A stretch of DNA of 33,508 bases from Gammaproteobacteria bacterium (GTDB lineage: Bacteria; Pseudomonadota; Gammaproteobacteria; UBA4575): assembly GCA_027297825.1 (NCBI GenBank), contig JAPUHH010000034.1, forward strand, positions 1 to 33,508. Direction: 5' to 3'. A model generated the notes under the pieces. That model was not told the origin of the DNA and searched no databases. It worked only from the letters and a program-made list of their open reading frames with translations. Below are positions 1 through 7,580 of this stretch, piece by piece. Position 1 is the first letter of the stretch; the number at the start of each line of letters is the position of its first letter. The position numbers were made by a program, and so were the translations under genes.

Positions 1-216
1 TGCGTGTATTTGTGTGCACGCAATGTACACAACAAATGACCAGTCTTTTATCAAAATACTTTCAAATATTGTTAAATAATTTTCATTAAAAATAATTGTA
101 AAAATCTGTAAGGTTTTTACATGTTGTGCGACTAACCAATAAGTTTGTAAATTTTTAAAAACGAAATACTACAAACGAAACTAAACAAAAATGTTATTTA
201 ATTTGGAGATTTAATC

Positions 217-453
217 ATGAAAGCAAAAGTACTCATCACCGCCGTATTGTTCGCGGCCACCAACTTTGCCTCGGCAAATGGCGGCTTATCCATCGACAGC
301 GTTGAAGCTAATGACTACATGTCTGCTGAAAACAGCCAACCTGAAATTGTCGCACAAGGACCGATTGATCAGTTTGAAGTCGTTACACCTGATCGTAACA
401 GAACCTTGGTTGACACCAACCAGCTTAAGCTATCTTACGACGGACAATCTTAA
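217..453 (+). CDS. Small predicted secreted protein, function unknown
   Basis: A 78-residue protein that I do not recognise. Residues 1-20 form a typical Sec signal peptide (Lys at 2 and 4, a hydrophobic core, and an Ala-Ser-Ala cleavage site before Asn21). The mature part is about 58 residues, acidic, without cysteines or recognisable motifs. The start is supported by a GGAG Shine-Dalgarno about 9 bases upstream. The 200 bases before it are very AT-rich and contain the inverted repeat GTAAAAA/TTTTTAC at 98-120. The gene is followed by a repeat-rich tract and then by a second small secreted protein on the same strand, so the two may form a small exported-protein locus. Expression and function are unknown. 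Confidence 0.65.
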   Translation: MKAKVLITAVLFAATNFASANGGLSIDSVEANDYMSAENSQPEIVAQGPIDQFEVVTPDRNRTLVDTNQLKLSYDGQS

Positions 454-477
454 CAAGGCTACGCGTTAACTCTAGTA

Positions 478-621
478 GGCATGGATGCTCAGTGAACACG
501 GACGTTCTCTAGTTTAATAAAACACAAGGACGATGGTCACGGAGGAAACAGAATATGGATGTTCATCAAGGAGGATGTGAAACAGTTGGGTCGTCACGGA
601 GGAAATTGAACACGGACGTTC
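478..621 (+). ncRNA. Candidate CsrA/RsmA-binding RNA tract (ANGGAN hexaloop array)
   Basis: Seen: about eleven GGA triplets in roughly 145 bases, several presented in the loop of short hairpins. Hairpins: GAAC-ACGGAC-GTTC (494-507 and 608-621), GAAT-ATGGAT-GTTC (551-564, one G:T pair), CATC-AAGGAG-GATG (564-577), and a weaker GGC-ATGGAT-GCT (478-489). Known: CsrA/RsmA/RsmE proteins bind ANGGAN hexaloops, and RsmX/Y/Z and CsrB/C RNAs are arrays of them. Inferred: this is either a CsrA-titrating RNA or a CsrA-controlled leader of the 647-964 gene. No factor-independent terminator is visible at its end, which favours a leader or 3' UTR element over a free sRNA. It could also be a simple repeat expansion. 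Confidence 0.4.
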
Positions 622-626
622 TCTAG
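493..626 (+). repeat. Interleaved direct repeats (20 bp and 13 bp)
   Basis: The 20-base sequence TGAACACGGACGTTCTCTAG occurs identically at 493-512 and 607-626. A second element, GTCACGGAGGAAA, occurs identically at 536-548 and 593-605. CAAGGACGATG (about 524-534) resembles CAAGGAGGATG (567-577). The arrangement suggests local duplication of a short unit between two small secreted protein genes. Confidence 0.85.
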
Positions 627-646
627 AGCTTTATATGAGGTGAACC

Positions 647-964
647 ATGAAAAAACTAATCCTTACCACACTTTTATTAGTCCTAAGCACGGTCAGTAAT
701 GCAGAGGGTAGAGCTTCTGAACCAACCTTCTGTGAATGGTTAGGAGACTCGGCATTTGCGGTCGCCCAAAATCGAGACAATGGAATCGAAGAATATGACT
801 TGATTGGTAAAGTTTTATCAGAAGGTAAAAGTTATGGAGAGCAAAGTATTGTGATTCCACTCATTGATCGGGTGTACGGGATTGAGAGTGACCTTAGTTC
901 TAATGCGGTCGCCTATATGGAAAAACAACACTGTGAAATTGCATCTGTATACTTCATAAAGTAA
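647..964 (+). CDS. Small predicted periplasmic protein with two cysteines, function unknown
   Basis: A 105-residue protein I cannot assign to a family. Residues 1-19 are a classical signal peptide (MKK, then a Leu-rich core, ending Ser-Asn-Ala). The mature protein is about 86 residues with only two cysteines, Cys29 and Cys96, placed near its ends, which could form a disulfide in the periplasm. The start is backed by a GAGG motif at 637-640 just upstream of the ATG. It lies directly after the GGA-rich hairpin tract at 478-621, so its translation could be controlled by RNA-binding proteins acting there. The following 220 bases hold no gene, only a 15-base palindrome (GTGAGA-TTT-TCTCAC, 1042-1056) of unknown role. 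Confidence 0.65.
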   Translation: MKKLILTTLLLVLSTVSNAEGRASEPTFCEWLGDSAFAVAQNRDNGIEEYDLIGKVLSEGKSYGEQSIVIPLIDRVYGIESDLSSNAVAYMEKQHCEIASVYFIK

Positions 965-1187
965 GCACGTGTTATTAGTTATTTGAAATACGATCAGGAT
1001 AAAAATTACAAAAGCTTTCACTACTTACCAGTAAATGTATTGTGAGATTTTCTCACTCTCTGTGGGCCAAGTTTAGGGGGCTAGGATAAAAACCGTATAG
1101 CAGTATCGTGTATGCACTAAATATTGAATTTTCCAAATGTAAATTTATTAGATAAGCTAGAATATAGCTATATTTTATTGATTTAAT

Positions 1188-1263
<76 letters not shown>

Positions 1264-1309
1264 ATTGATTCGGAATAATAGCGCGTTAGAAAAATTAGTA
1301 TATCTGTAA

Positions 1310-1732
1310 TCAGTTGCGATGCACGCGGATGATGACATCCACATCTTCAATCTGAATATCACTTGGTAATTCTGGTAATTTTGAGATTTTGACATGCTCG
1401 CTCGCAATGTCTTCGAGCTCACCGGTGTCTGAATAGTAAAGGTGATGATGTTTTGATAGGTTGGAGTCGTAAAACACCTTGGAAGGGTCAACGATTACTT
1501 CGCGTACGAGGCCTTGTTTAGCAAACAGGCCCAGCGTGTTATAGACCGTGGCTTTAGATACCTCATCGCTTTGATTTACAGCAGCTAATACTTGTTCCGC
1601 AGACATATGCTGGGGTTGCGAAAATATCACATGACCTATCTTGATGCGTTGATGGGTTGGCGTTATATCGTATTCTTTTAATAAGGATACGACTTCAGCT
1701 CGACTCTTCGGGAATTCGGCTTTTTCGTCCAT
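1310..1732 (-). CDS. Fur-family transcriptional regulator, CxxC-less (Irr/PerR-like)
   Basis: A 140-residue metal- or redox-responsive repressor of the Fur superfamily. The N-terminal winged helix spans about residues 5-85, with the recognition helix near 59-70 (SKATVYNTLGLF, the family signature). The dimerisation domain carries a His triplet at 95-97 followed by a GELEDI segment. The length fits the family. Unlike true Fur and most PerR/Zur proteins it has no CxxC structural zinc pairs. The His-rich motif with no Cys resembles Irr-type haem-responsive regulators, but that subtype is inferred. No iron or haem gene lies nearby. It is followed by tRNA-Thr and preceded by a divergent-looking promoter with a 13-base palindrome. 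Confidence 0.9.
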   Translation of the reverse strand: MDEKAEFPKSRAEVVSLLKEYDITPTHQRIKIGHVIFSQPQHMSAEQVLAAVNQSDEVSKATVYNTLGLFAKQGLVREVIVDPSKVFYDSNLSKHHHLYYSDTGELEDIASEHVKISKLPELPSDIQIEDVDVIIRVHRN

Positions 1733-1738
1733 AGATAA

Positions 1739-1766
1739 ATTATAACTATTAATTAGACGAAGTCTA
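1739..1766 (-). promoter_or_regulatory. Candidate promoter and operator of the Fur-family gene
   Basis: On the minus strand a perfect TATAAT (1744-1739) lies 16 bases downstream of TAGACT (a 4/6 match to the -35 consensus, 1766-1761). The -35 falls inside the palindrome TAGAC-GAA-GTCTA (1754-1766), a plausible autoregulatory operator. The -10 ends only six bases before the start codon and no Shine-Dalgarno is visible, so the transcript might be leaderless. Confidence 0.4.
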
Positions 1767-1811
1767 TTTACGTATCTGAAGCCTTGTTTGGCTGTGAATC
1801 TAAGCTATTTT

Positions 1812-2894
1812 CTACCAGGCATAGGTCGAAATTTGTGATGCATTCGCCTTATTGGCAATCAGGTCTGAGGCTATTTTGGCGGAAGGAATGCTTGTTACGA
1901 TGCCATAGCGAAAGTGTCCGGCATTGATATATAGAGCCTCAATTTGTGGGTGTGCACTTATATATGGGACATCGCGAGCGGTGCCGGGACGTAGCGCTGA
2001 CCAGTGTTGCAGCACCTCTACCTCTTTTAATGCGGGGCAAATTTTGCAGGCATGTAAGTGCAGCAGTTCTTTCGCTTCTTGTGTAGTGGAGCGACTAAAA
2101 CCCACGTATTCTAGCGTGCTGCCACATAATAAGAATTGGTCTTGTCGTGGAATAAGGTAAAAGCCGTTATGAATAATAATGTGCGACAGTACATTTTGTG
2201 GTGGTTTAAATAGCAGCATTTGTCCGCGTACCGGTTCAATATCAGTCTTCAGGTCACTCGTACGAGTCAACAATTGCTGTGTCCACGCGCCATTACAAAG
2301 TATGACTTGCTCGGCAAACATGGTTTCTTGTTTGGTTTTAACCCCCACCACTTTGCTGGTTTCTAATACCAGTTGGGTTACTTCGGCGTCTTCAAAAATG
2401 TCTACGCCATGTTTAAGTAAAGATTGATGAACCGCTTTAATCAGTAAAGGCGGGCGCACTTGCATGACGGTAGGTAGACGTAATGCTGCAGAAAACTTTT
2501 TGTCTAGGTTTGGTTCGAGCTGATTTAACTCTTTGCGGTCTAGAAGTTCGATAGGGGTGCTATTTTTTTTTGCCCATGCGAGTGCAGTTTGTTGTTCTGC
2601 CACATCGATAATGAGCATGCCACTTTGCAATAATTGTGCGTCGATTCCCGTTTCGTTTTTTAATACTTCGACGAGGGCTGGAAAAGAGGCTTGGCCTTGA
2701 GTCACCAGCTGTTGCATCTCGTCACTTTGTTGCCAAGGATATAGTTTTGAAAGGATGCCGCCCGCGGCCCAACTCGCTGCGCTACCAAGTTTATTTTTTT
2801 CTACCAGGGCAACATTATAGCCTTCCATTTGTAAGTTGCGCGCGGTAAGCATGCCGATTAAGCCGCCGCCGACAACTAGAATGTCATAAGTCAT
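1812..2894 (-). CDS. thiO: Glycine oxidase ThiO (FAD-dependent)
   Basis: A flavoprotein of the D-amino-acid oxidase family (DAO fold). It oxidises glycine to the imine dehydroglycine, the glycine-derived precursor that ThiG uses to build the thiazole ring of thiamine. The N-terminal Rossmann motif is clear (Gly9, Gly11 and Gly14 in a VVGGGLIG context), followed by AASWAAGGIL typical of ThiO and, near the C-terminus, HFRYGIVTSIPSAK in the position of the FAD-contacting segment. Length 360 residues matches ThiO. It lies divergent from thiS with 81 bases between the starts. No TPP riboswitch is visible in that gap. Confidence 0.94.
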   Translation of the reverse strand: MTYDILVVGGGLIGMLTARNLQMEGYNVALVEKNKLGSAASWAAGGILSKLYPWQQSDEMQQLVTQGQASFPALVEVLKNETGIDAQLLQSGMLIIDVAEQQTALAWAKKNSTPIELLDRKELNQLEPNLDKKFSAALRLPTVMQVRPPLLIKAVHQSLLKHGVDIFEDAEVTQLVLETSKVVGVKTKQETMFAEQVILCNGAWTQQLLTRTSDLKTDIEPVRGQMLLFKPPQNVLSHIIIHNGFYLIPRQDQFLLCGSTLEYVGFSRSTTQEAKELLHLHACKICPALKEVEVLQHWSALRPGTARDVPYISAHPQIEALYINAGHFRYGIVTSIPSAKIASDLIANKANASQISTYAW

Positions 2895-2975
2895 AGTAAT
2901 TTTTAGATGTTGAACAATGCATGGTGTTCACAGATTATAGCGATTGTAGGACAAACTGTTTGGAATAAAGACACG

Positions 2976-3176
2976 ATGCAAATAATTTTAAATGGCAATG
3001 TAAAGAATGTTTCTGACGGTCTTACCACCGCTGGGTTACTCGATGATCTAGGATTGCAAGATCAGCGCATTGCCGTTGAGGTGAACCAAGAGCTCGTGGT
3101 GCGCAGCTCATTTGCTACACATGAGCTCCAAGACGGCGATTGCGTCGAGATTATTCAGGCCATCGGCGGTGGTTGA
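2976..3176 (+). CDS. thiS: Sulfur carrier protein ThiS
   Basis: A 66-residue ubiquitin-like sulfur carrier for thiamine thiazole synthesis. The C-terminus is AIGGG, providing the Gly-Gly tail that is adenylated and converted to a thiocarboxylate. The ATG at 2976 is chosen because it gives the usual 66-residue length and a normal MQIILNG start; the upstream extension of the frame is not conserved in type. It lies divergent from thiO. The last 22 bases overlap the 3' end of the convergent membrane-protein gene, which separates thiS from thiG, an unusual interruption of a normally adjacent pair. Confidence 0.95.
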   Translation: MQIILNGNVKNVSDGLTTAGLLDDLGLQDQRIAVEVNQELVVRSSFATHELQDGDCVEIIQAIGGG

Positions 3177-3865
3177 GGAAATTTACTTTGTCTATTGCGC
3201 ATTACGTCATATGCCGTTACGCCATAATATAGAGGTTTGCGTTTTTTGAGGGTAGGAATGATTTGAATGGTGGCCAGGAATATAAATATCGCGGCCCAGC
3301 ACTCGCAACATTCCTCAATCACTCGCCCAATATGTGTATGATTCAAGCCGGATTTGTCACAAAGCTGCGAGATAGCCAGCACTACAAGCCATAAAGCCAA
3401 AGCCACAGCCCAGGGCTCCAAGTCGAGAATTTCTTGCCAAATGGTGCGCGTGTATCTGGCTAATAAATACAATATAAAAACTGCAAGTATTAAAAATATC
3501 AGCCCGGCTATTATTTTTTGCCACATTGGCACTGAAGCCATGGTGTAAAATTTACCACGTGTGACATGTTCTACCGTTAGTAAGCGATGTAAATCAGCTT
3601 CGCGAAGAAAATAGATGAGCACTACATAAGCAGTTGCGATCGCAGTTAATTTTGAAGAGGCTATATGCGGATTTACAATTAAGGTTAATAACACCACAAA
3701 TGCGCAGCCTAAGAAGGTCAGTGTTATGATTGACACAAAGCCGGCATCTGCAATACCACTGCCACTGATAGTGGGCGGCAGCAAATAGGTATGCACACCA
3801 ATATAGATTGGCAGTAGGGCTAGAAAAAGAAAATTAATTAAATTGGCAGTTCGGCCATTCGACAT
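3155..3865 (-). CDS. Predicted six-helix membrane protein, function unknown
   Basis: A 236-residue integral inner-membrane protein. I see about six hydrophobic helices (roughly residues 9-29, 41-64, 73-87, 117-137, 152-168, 182-205) and a basic, proline-ending tail. Conserved-looking polar patches are READLHR after helix 3 and EECCECW at the start of helix 6; acidic residues within membrane segments suggest metal or proton handling, but this is speculation. It is convergent with thiS and overlaps it by 22 bases. It starts 63 bases from thiG on the other strand, so it sits inside the thiazole cluster without an obvious role there. I do not recognise a named family. Confidence 0.8.
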   Translation of the reverse strand: MSNGRTANLINFLFLALLPIYIGVHTYLLPPTISGSGIADAGFVSIITLTFLGCAFVVLLTLIVNPHIASSKLTAIATAYVVLIYFLREADLHRLLTVEHVTRGKFYTMASVPMWQKIIAGLIFLILAVFILYLLARYTRTIWQEILDLEPWAVALALWLVVLAISQLCDKSGLNHTHIGRVIEECCECWAAIFIFLATIQIIPTLKKRKPLYYGVTAYDVMRNRQSKFPQPPPMA

Positions 3866-3928
3866 TGCAAATATCGCCTTGAAAGCAGATTATTATTTCT
3901 TATAAAAATGTAACACATAAGTAAGGTT

Positions 3929-4747
3929 ATGACAGTAACAGCAATGCCAACCAGTGTAAGCAAACAGGGCGAAGATACGTTCACCGTTGCGGGGAAAAAT
4001 TACTCCTCGCGCCTGTTGGTGGGCACTGGTAAGTATAAAGACTTAACGGAGACGCGCGCCGCCATCGTCGCCAGTGGAGCGCAGATTGTTACAGTAGCGA
4101 TTCGTAGAACCAATATTGGGCAAGATAAAGACGCGCCTAATTTGCTCGATGTCATTTCACCCACTGAATTTACCATTTTGCCAAATACCGCAGGCTGCTA
4201 CACCGCGAAAGATGCAGTGCGCACTTGCCGGTTAGCCCGAGAATTATTAGATGGGCATGCGCTGGTAAAACTAGAGGTGTTGGGCGATGAAAAAACCCTG
4301 TATCCGAATGTAGTCGATACTTTGGAAGCCGCAACAACGCTAGTAAAAGAAGATTTTCAAGTCATGGTCTATACCAATGATGACCCAATTGTGGCCAAAC
4401 AATTTGAAGAAATGGGCTGTGTGGCAGTTATGCCTCTGGCCGCGCCGATTGGTTCGGGTTTAGGCGTGCGGAACCCTTACAATATCCTCACTATAGTTGA
4501 AAATGCTAACGTGCCTATCATAGTAGATGCCGGCGTTGGTACCGCGTCAGATGCAGCACTCGCTATGGAATTGGGTTGTGATGGCGTGCTGATGAACACC
4601 GCAATTGCAGAAGCTAAACATCCCATATTGATGGCGACAGCGATGAAGCATGGTATCGAAGCAGGCCACTTGGCTTTTCTTGCGGGCCGCATGCCAAGGC
4701 GTCGTTTTGCATCCGCCTCATCGCCGATTGATGGCACTTTTATCTAA
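3929..4747 (+). CDS. thiG: Thiazole synthase ThiG
   Basis: A TIM-barrel enzyme that condenses deoxyxylulose-5-phosphate, dehydroglycine (from ThiO) and sulfur from ThiS thiocarboxylate into thiazole phosphate. Diagnostic segments are SRLLVGTGKY (28-36), the AIRR-TN segment (57-62), LPNTAGC (84-90), the Schiff-base lysine in ALVKLEVLGD (Lys114), MPLAAPIGSG and the phosphate loop DAGVGTASDA. Length 272 residues is slightly above the usual about 260 because of a short N-terminal extension; a second ATG at codon 6 is an alternative start. It is followed 26 bases later by trmB, as in other gammaproteobacteria. Its promoter must lie in the 63-base gap or upstream through antisense of the membrane gene. 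Confidence 0.97.
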   Translation: MTVTAMPTSVSKQGEDTFTVAGKNYSSRLLVGTGKYKDLTETRAAIVASGAQIVTVAIRRTNIGQDKDAPNLLDVISPTEFTILPNTAGCYTAKDAVRTCRLARELLDGHALVKLEVLGDEKTLYPNVVDTLEAATTLVKEDFQVMVYTNDDPIVAKQFEEMGCVAVMPLAAPIGSGLGVRNPYNILTIVENANVPIIVDAGVGTASDAALAMELGCDGVLMNTAIAEAKHPILMATAMKHGIEAGHLAFLAGRMPRRRFASASSPIDGTFI

Positions 4748-4773
4748 CCGCAGCTCTAAATACCTTCTTGCAA

Positions 4774-5439
4774 ATGTCTTCTGCAGTGATCCGAAGTTTT
4801 GTGCGTCGGGAAGGCCGCTTTACACAAGGCCAAAAATTAGCCTTTAAAAACTATTGGTCTTTGTATGGCATTGAGCCTGCAGAAGGGCATCTTGATCTAG
4901 CCGGTGTTTTTAGCAACACGCAGCCGACAATTCTCGATATTGGTTTTGGTAATGGCGAAGCGTTGCTTGCCTTGGCTAAACAATATCCAGAGTTAAATAT
5001 TTTAGGCGTAGAGGTGCATCGCCCAGGGATTGGTTCTTTATTAAGAGGCGTGGCAGAAGCAGAAATTAATAATGTGCGTGTGATTAATATGGATGCCGTG
5101 ATCCTATTGCAGGAACATATTGCGGCAGAATTCTTGAGTGCAGTATTGGTCTGGTTTCCTGATCCTTGGTCTAAGAGACGTCATCATAAAAGACGCATGA
5201 TACAAACCGAGTTTGTGCAATTGGTAGCAAACAAGCTCGTGAGTGATGGGGAATTAAATATTGCGACTGACTGGCAGCACTATGCATGTCATATACAAAA
5301 AACTTTAGATAACTGTGCATTATTTGAAAAAATCACTGTTTCGAATTTAATTCAGCAACGTCCGAATACAAAGTTTGAACGTCGTGGCAAAAGACTCGGA
5401 CATCAAGTATTTGACCAGGTGTATAAAAAAGTCCGCTAA
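4774..5439 (+). CDS. trmB: tRNA (guanine-N7-)-methyltransferase TrmB
   Basis: A 221-residue SAM-dependent enzyme that makes m7G46 in the tRNA variable loop. The SAM-binding motif DIGFGNGE, the family signature VWFPDPWSKRRHHKRRM and the C-terminal TKFERRGKRLGH are all present. The N-terminus RSFVRREGRFTQGQ is typical. I chose the ATG at 4774 rather than the in-frame TTG at 4768; neither has a strong Shine-Dalgarno. It probably shares a transcript with thiG. It ends 11 bases from the end of the convergent SulP reading frame. Confidence 0.96.
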   Translation: MSSAVIRSFVRREGRFTQGQKLAFKNYWSLYGIEPAEGHLDLAGVFSNTQPTILDIGFGNGEALLALAKQYPELNILGVEVHRPGIGSLLRGVAEAEINNVRVINMDAVILLQEHIAAEFLSAVLVWFPDPWSKRRHHKRRMIQTEFVQLVANKLVSDGELNIATDWQHYACHIQKTLDNCALFEKITVSNLIQQRPNTKFERRGKRLGHQVFDQVYKKVR

Positions 5440-5450
5440 GAGCTTGCTAA

Positions 5451-5666
5451 TTATTTCTCAGGTAGGGTGATGCGTCTTGCTGGGCATTCACGCTCCACCG
5501 CCAGCGGGCATACTTCTTCTTCACAATGGCTAATGTTTTGCCAAGCAAATTCGATGGCGCGTAAATCCGATCGATAAAAGTGATCAATCCAGTCAGGCCC
5601 GGCAAATCCGGTGCGAACAAATACATCCATGACTAGGCGTTTAGTGCGTGCAAACACAAGTACAAT
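5451..5666 (-). pseudogene. C-terminal STAS remainder of the SulP gene, downstream of an in-frame stop
   Basis: Immediately after the TAA that ends the SulP reading frame (5669-5667), the same frame stays open for 71 codons and encodes the expected end of a STAS domain: LVFARTKRLVMDVFVRTG, then HFYRSDLRAIEFAWQN and a Cys-containing tail. No frame change is involved; a single codon separates the two parts. A GTG at 5657 could restart translation but no Shine-Dalgarno is visible. The segment is therefore best read as part of the upstream gene, lost by a nonsense mutation, read through, or separated by a base-calling error. Confidence 0.85.
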
Positions 5667-7241
5667 TTAAAAGGCAGCTAGACTCAATGACAATTGGTGC
5701 AACATGTCTTCGCCGGTTGCATCAATATCAGTGATCGCTTCGGCATCAATAATAATAAATTTAAGATCAGATTTTGCTGCAACACGTTCTAATACTTTGG
5801 CTTCAAAGTACATGGCACTGGCAAAAAATAACGGTCCTTCAAAACGCAAAATCGATATATTTGGACAGGTTTTGAGAATGTTGACTTCTGCATCGCGCAA
5901 AGTGCCATCGGTATGGCGTGATAGCACAGCGATATGCGGGCGCATGGTGCGATACATGAACAATCCAAGTGACAGCAAGACACCAACAAAAATACTTTGC
6001 TCTAAATGCGGGGCTAGAATCAGAGTTAACACAAAAGTTAGTATGGCGATAAAGCCATCGTGTTTGTGCACCCGCCATGCGTATTTAATTTGTTTAATTC
6101 GAATCAGGTTGATGACCGCAGAAATAATGACTGCTGCTAATGTGGCTTGTGGTAAGTGATATAAGTATTGAGAGAAGTACAATAGGATAAGTGATGCGGC
6201 GACGAGTAAACCGGTAACAATGGCTGCAAATCCAGTCTTCGCACCAGCGGACATGTTAATGGCCGAGCGCGAAAATGATCCTGCTACAGGATAGGCGCCA
6301 GATAAACCCGAGACAATATTCGCTAATCCTTGTCCAACTAAACCTTGATTGGCATCGATGCGTTGTCGAGTTTGGACCGCAATGGCTTTGGCAACAGAAA
6401 TCGCTTCCATATAGCCGACTACCGCAATCACCATGGCTGTGCCGATTAAGTCAATCGCAATCGATATATCAAAGCTTGGGAATGCAATTGCAGGTAGACC
6501 TGCTGGCACGTTGCCGACCACTTTCCCGCCTAACGCTTCATAACCTAAAATGAAGGAAATCAAACTGGTTGCCACCACCGCGGTGAGTACGCCAGGAACT
6601 TTAGGCACAAAGCGTTTGAGCCCAAAAATAATGGCTAAAGAGGCGATACCCATTAACAGGGTTGGAAGGTGGGTATGTTGCAATGCTTCAACTAAAACAT
6701 TCCATATTGTTAAATAAAAATGATGTCCCGCTTCAGCGGTAACTCCAAGTATTTTAGATAGCTGAGAAGCGGCAATAATAATGGCCGCGGCATTGGTAAA
6801 ACCAATAACGACCGGATGCGATAAGAATTCGACTAATACTCCAAGGCGTAACAGCCCTAGCGATAATTGAAAAATACCCACAATAAGTGCGAGCACTGCA
6901 GCATAGACTATATAACCTTCAGGATTAGCCGATGCCAGTGGCTCTAGTGCTGCTGCGGTCATTAAGGAAACGACGGCAACTGGACCGGTTTGCAGTTGGC
7001 GAGAGGAGCCAAATAGTGAAGCAACAATTGTAGGTAAAAAAGATGCATACAGGCCGTAATAGGCAGGTAAGCCGGCGAGTTGTGCATAGGCCATCGATTG
7101 TGGGATTAACACCAATGCCACAGTGAGCCCTGCCAGGCAGTCTTTCCATAAAATGGAGGGGTCTTTTAGCTCACTAATCCAATCTAAATAGGGAATGAAG
7201 CGGTGAATAAATTCATGAGTATATTGCTGTGCTGAGATCAA
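5667..7241 (-). CDS. SulP/SLC26-family inorganic anion transporter, STAS domain interrupted
   Basis: A 524-residue inner-membrane permease for sulfate, bicarbonate or related anions. The N-terminal part has the SulP signature (CLAGLTVALVLIPQSMAYAQLAGLPAYYGLYASFLP) and about 12-14 hydrophobic segments, followed by a cytoplasmic STAS domain from about residue 430. That domain stops early at LSLSLAAF; the remaining STAS helices and strands continue in the same frame after a TAA (5451-5666), giving about 595 residues if read through. The start is TTG at 7241, supported by AGGAGA five bases upstream. It is divergent from a phosphoribulokinase gene, so bicarbonate transport is a possible, unproven substrate guess. 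Confidence 0.93.
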   Translation of the reverse strand: MISAQQYTHEFIHRFIPYLDWISELKDPSILWKDCLAGLTVALVLIPQSMAYAQLAGLPAYYGLYASFLPTIVASLFGSSRQLQTGPVAVVSLMTAAALEPLASANPEGYIVYAAVLALIVGIFQLSLGLLRLGVLVEFLSHPVVIGFTNAAAIIIAASQLSKILGVTAEAGHHFYLTIWNVLVEALQHTHLPTLLMGIASLAIIFGLKRFVPKVPGVLTAVVATSLISFILGYEALGGKVVGNVPAGLPAIAFPSFDISIAIDLIGTAMVIAVVGYMEAISVAKAIAVQTRQRIDANQGLVGQGLANIVSGLSGAYPVAGSFSRSAINMSAGAKTGFAAIVTGLLVAASLILLYFSQYLYHLPQATLAAVIISAVINLIRIKQIKYAWRVHKHDGFIAILTFVLTLILAPHLEQSIFVGVLLSLGLFMYRTMRPHIAVLSRHTDGTLRDAEVNILKTCPNISILRFEGPLFFASAMYFEAKVLERVAAKSDLKFIIIDAEAITDIDATGEDMLHQLSLSLAAF

Positions 7242-7580
7242 CGAGTTCTCCTGACCATTTTAATAATCCATTAAACCCTGCCAAACAGTGGGATATGCTG
7301 TTTTGAGCTCATACCTTAGTGATTTGCTCTGTGTGCAGGTAGTAACAAAGCGCTTACATGCAGTTATCGCAGTATATTAACATGCTTTATAAAGCCGTGG
7401 ATGTAATTACCCCTAATCTATAGAGTTATATAATATTTTTTTTAATCTTGCAGTGATGAATTTCGTTTTGCTTCTAGAAAACGGTAAAGTGTCTGACTGG
7501 AGATAATTTTATGTCCCCCATTATTATGCTTAGACCGCAAGCTGCGAGCAGTACCGCTATGATGATTTGGCAATAAGCTA
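7242..7580. other. Divergent intergenic region between SulP transporter and phosphoribulokinase
   Basis: 339 bases without a convincing gene. It must hold both promoters. A TATAAT at 7429-7434 on the plus strand, in a very AT-rich stretch, could be the -10 of the phosphoribulokinase gene, with only a weak TTACCC 16 bases upstream. A 21-codon open frame (ATG 7511 to TAA 7576) ends four bases before the next gene and could be a leader peptide, but it has no Shine-Dalgarno. Confidence 0.35.
7247..7252 (-). promoter_or_regulatory. Shine-Dalgarno deciding the SulP TTG start
   Basis: AGGAGA on the minus strand sits five bases upstream of the TTG at 7241. No ATG or GTG in a suitable place has comparable support, so the rare start codon is accepted. 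Confidence 0.7.

Noticed and set aside
98..124. TGTAAGGTTTTTACA as a GacA/UvrY upstream element
   Set aside because: The consensus needs TGTAAG-N6-CTTACA; here the inverted halves are too close, so I do not claim a GacA site although it would suit a Csr-type RNA downstream.
494..507. GAAC-N6-GTTC as a LexA-type operator
   Set aside because: Gram-positive LexA boxes have a four-base spacer and gammaproteobacterial ones use CTGT-N8-ACAG; neither fits.
7511..7576. 21-codon leader peptide before phosphoribulokinase
   Set aside because: It ends four bases before the gene but has no Shine-Dalgarno and no run of regulatory codons.
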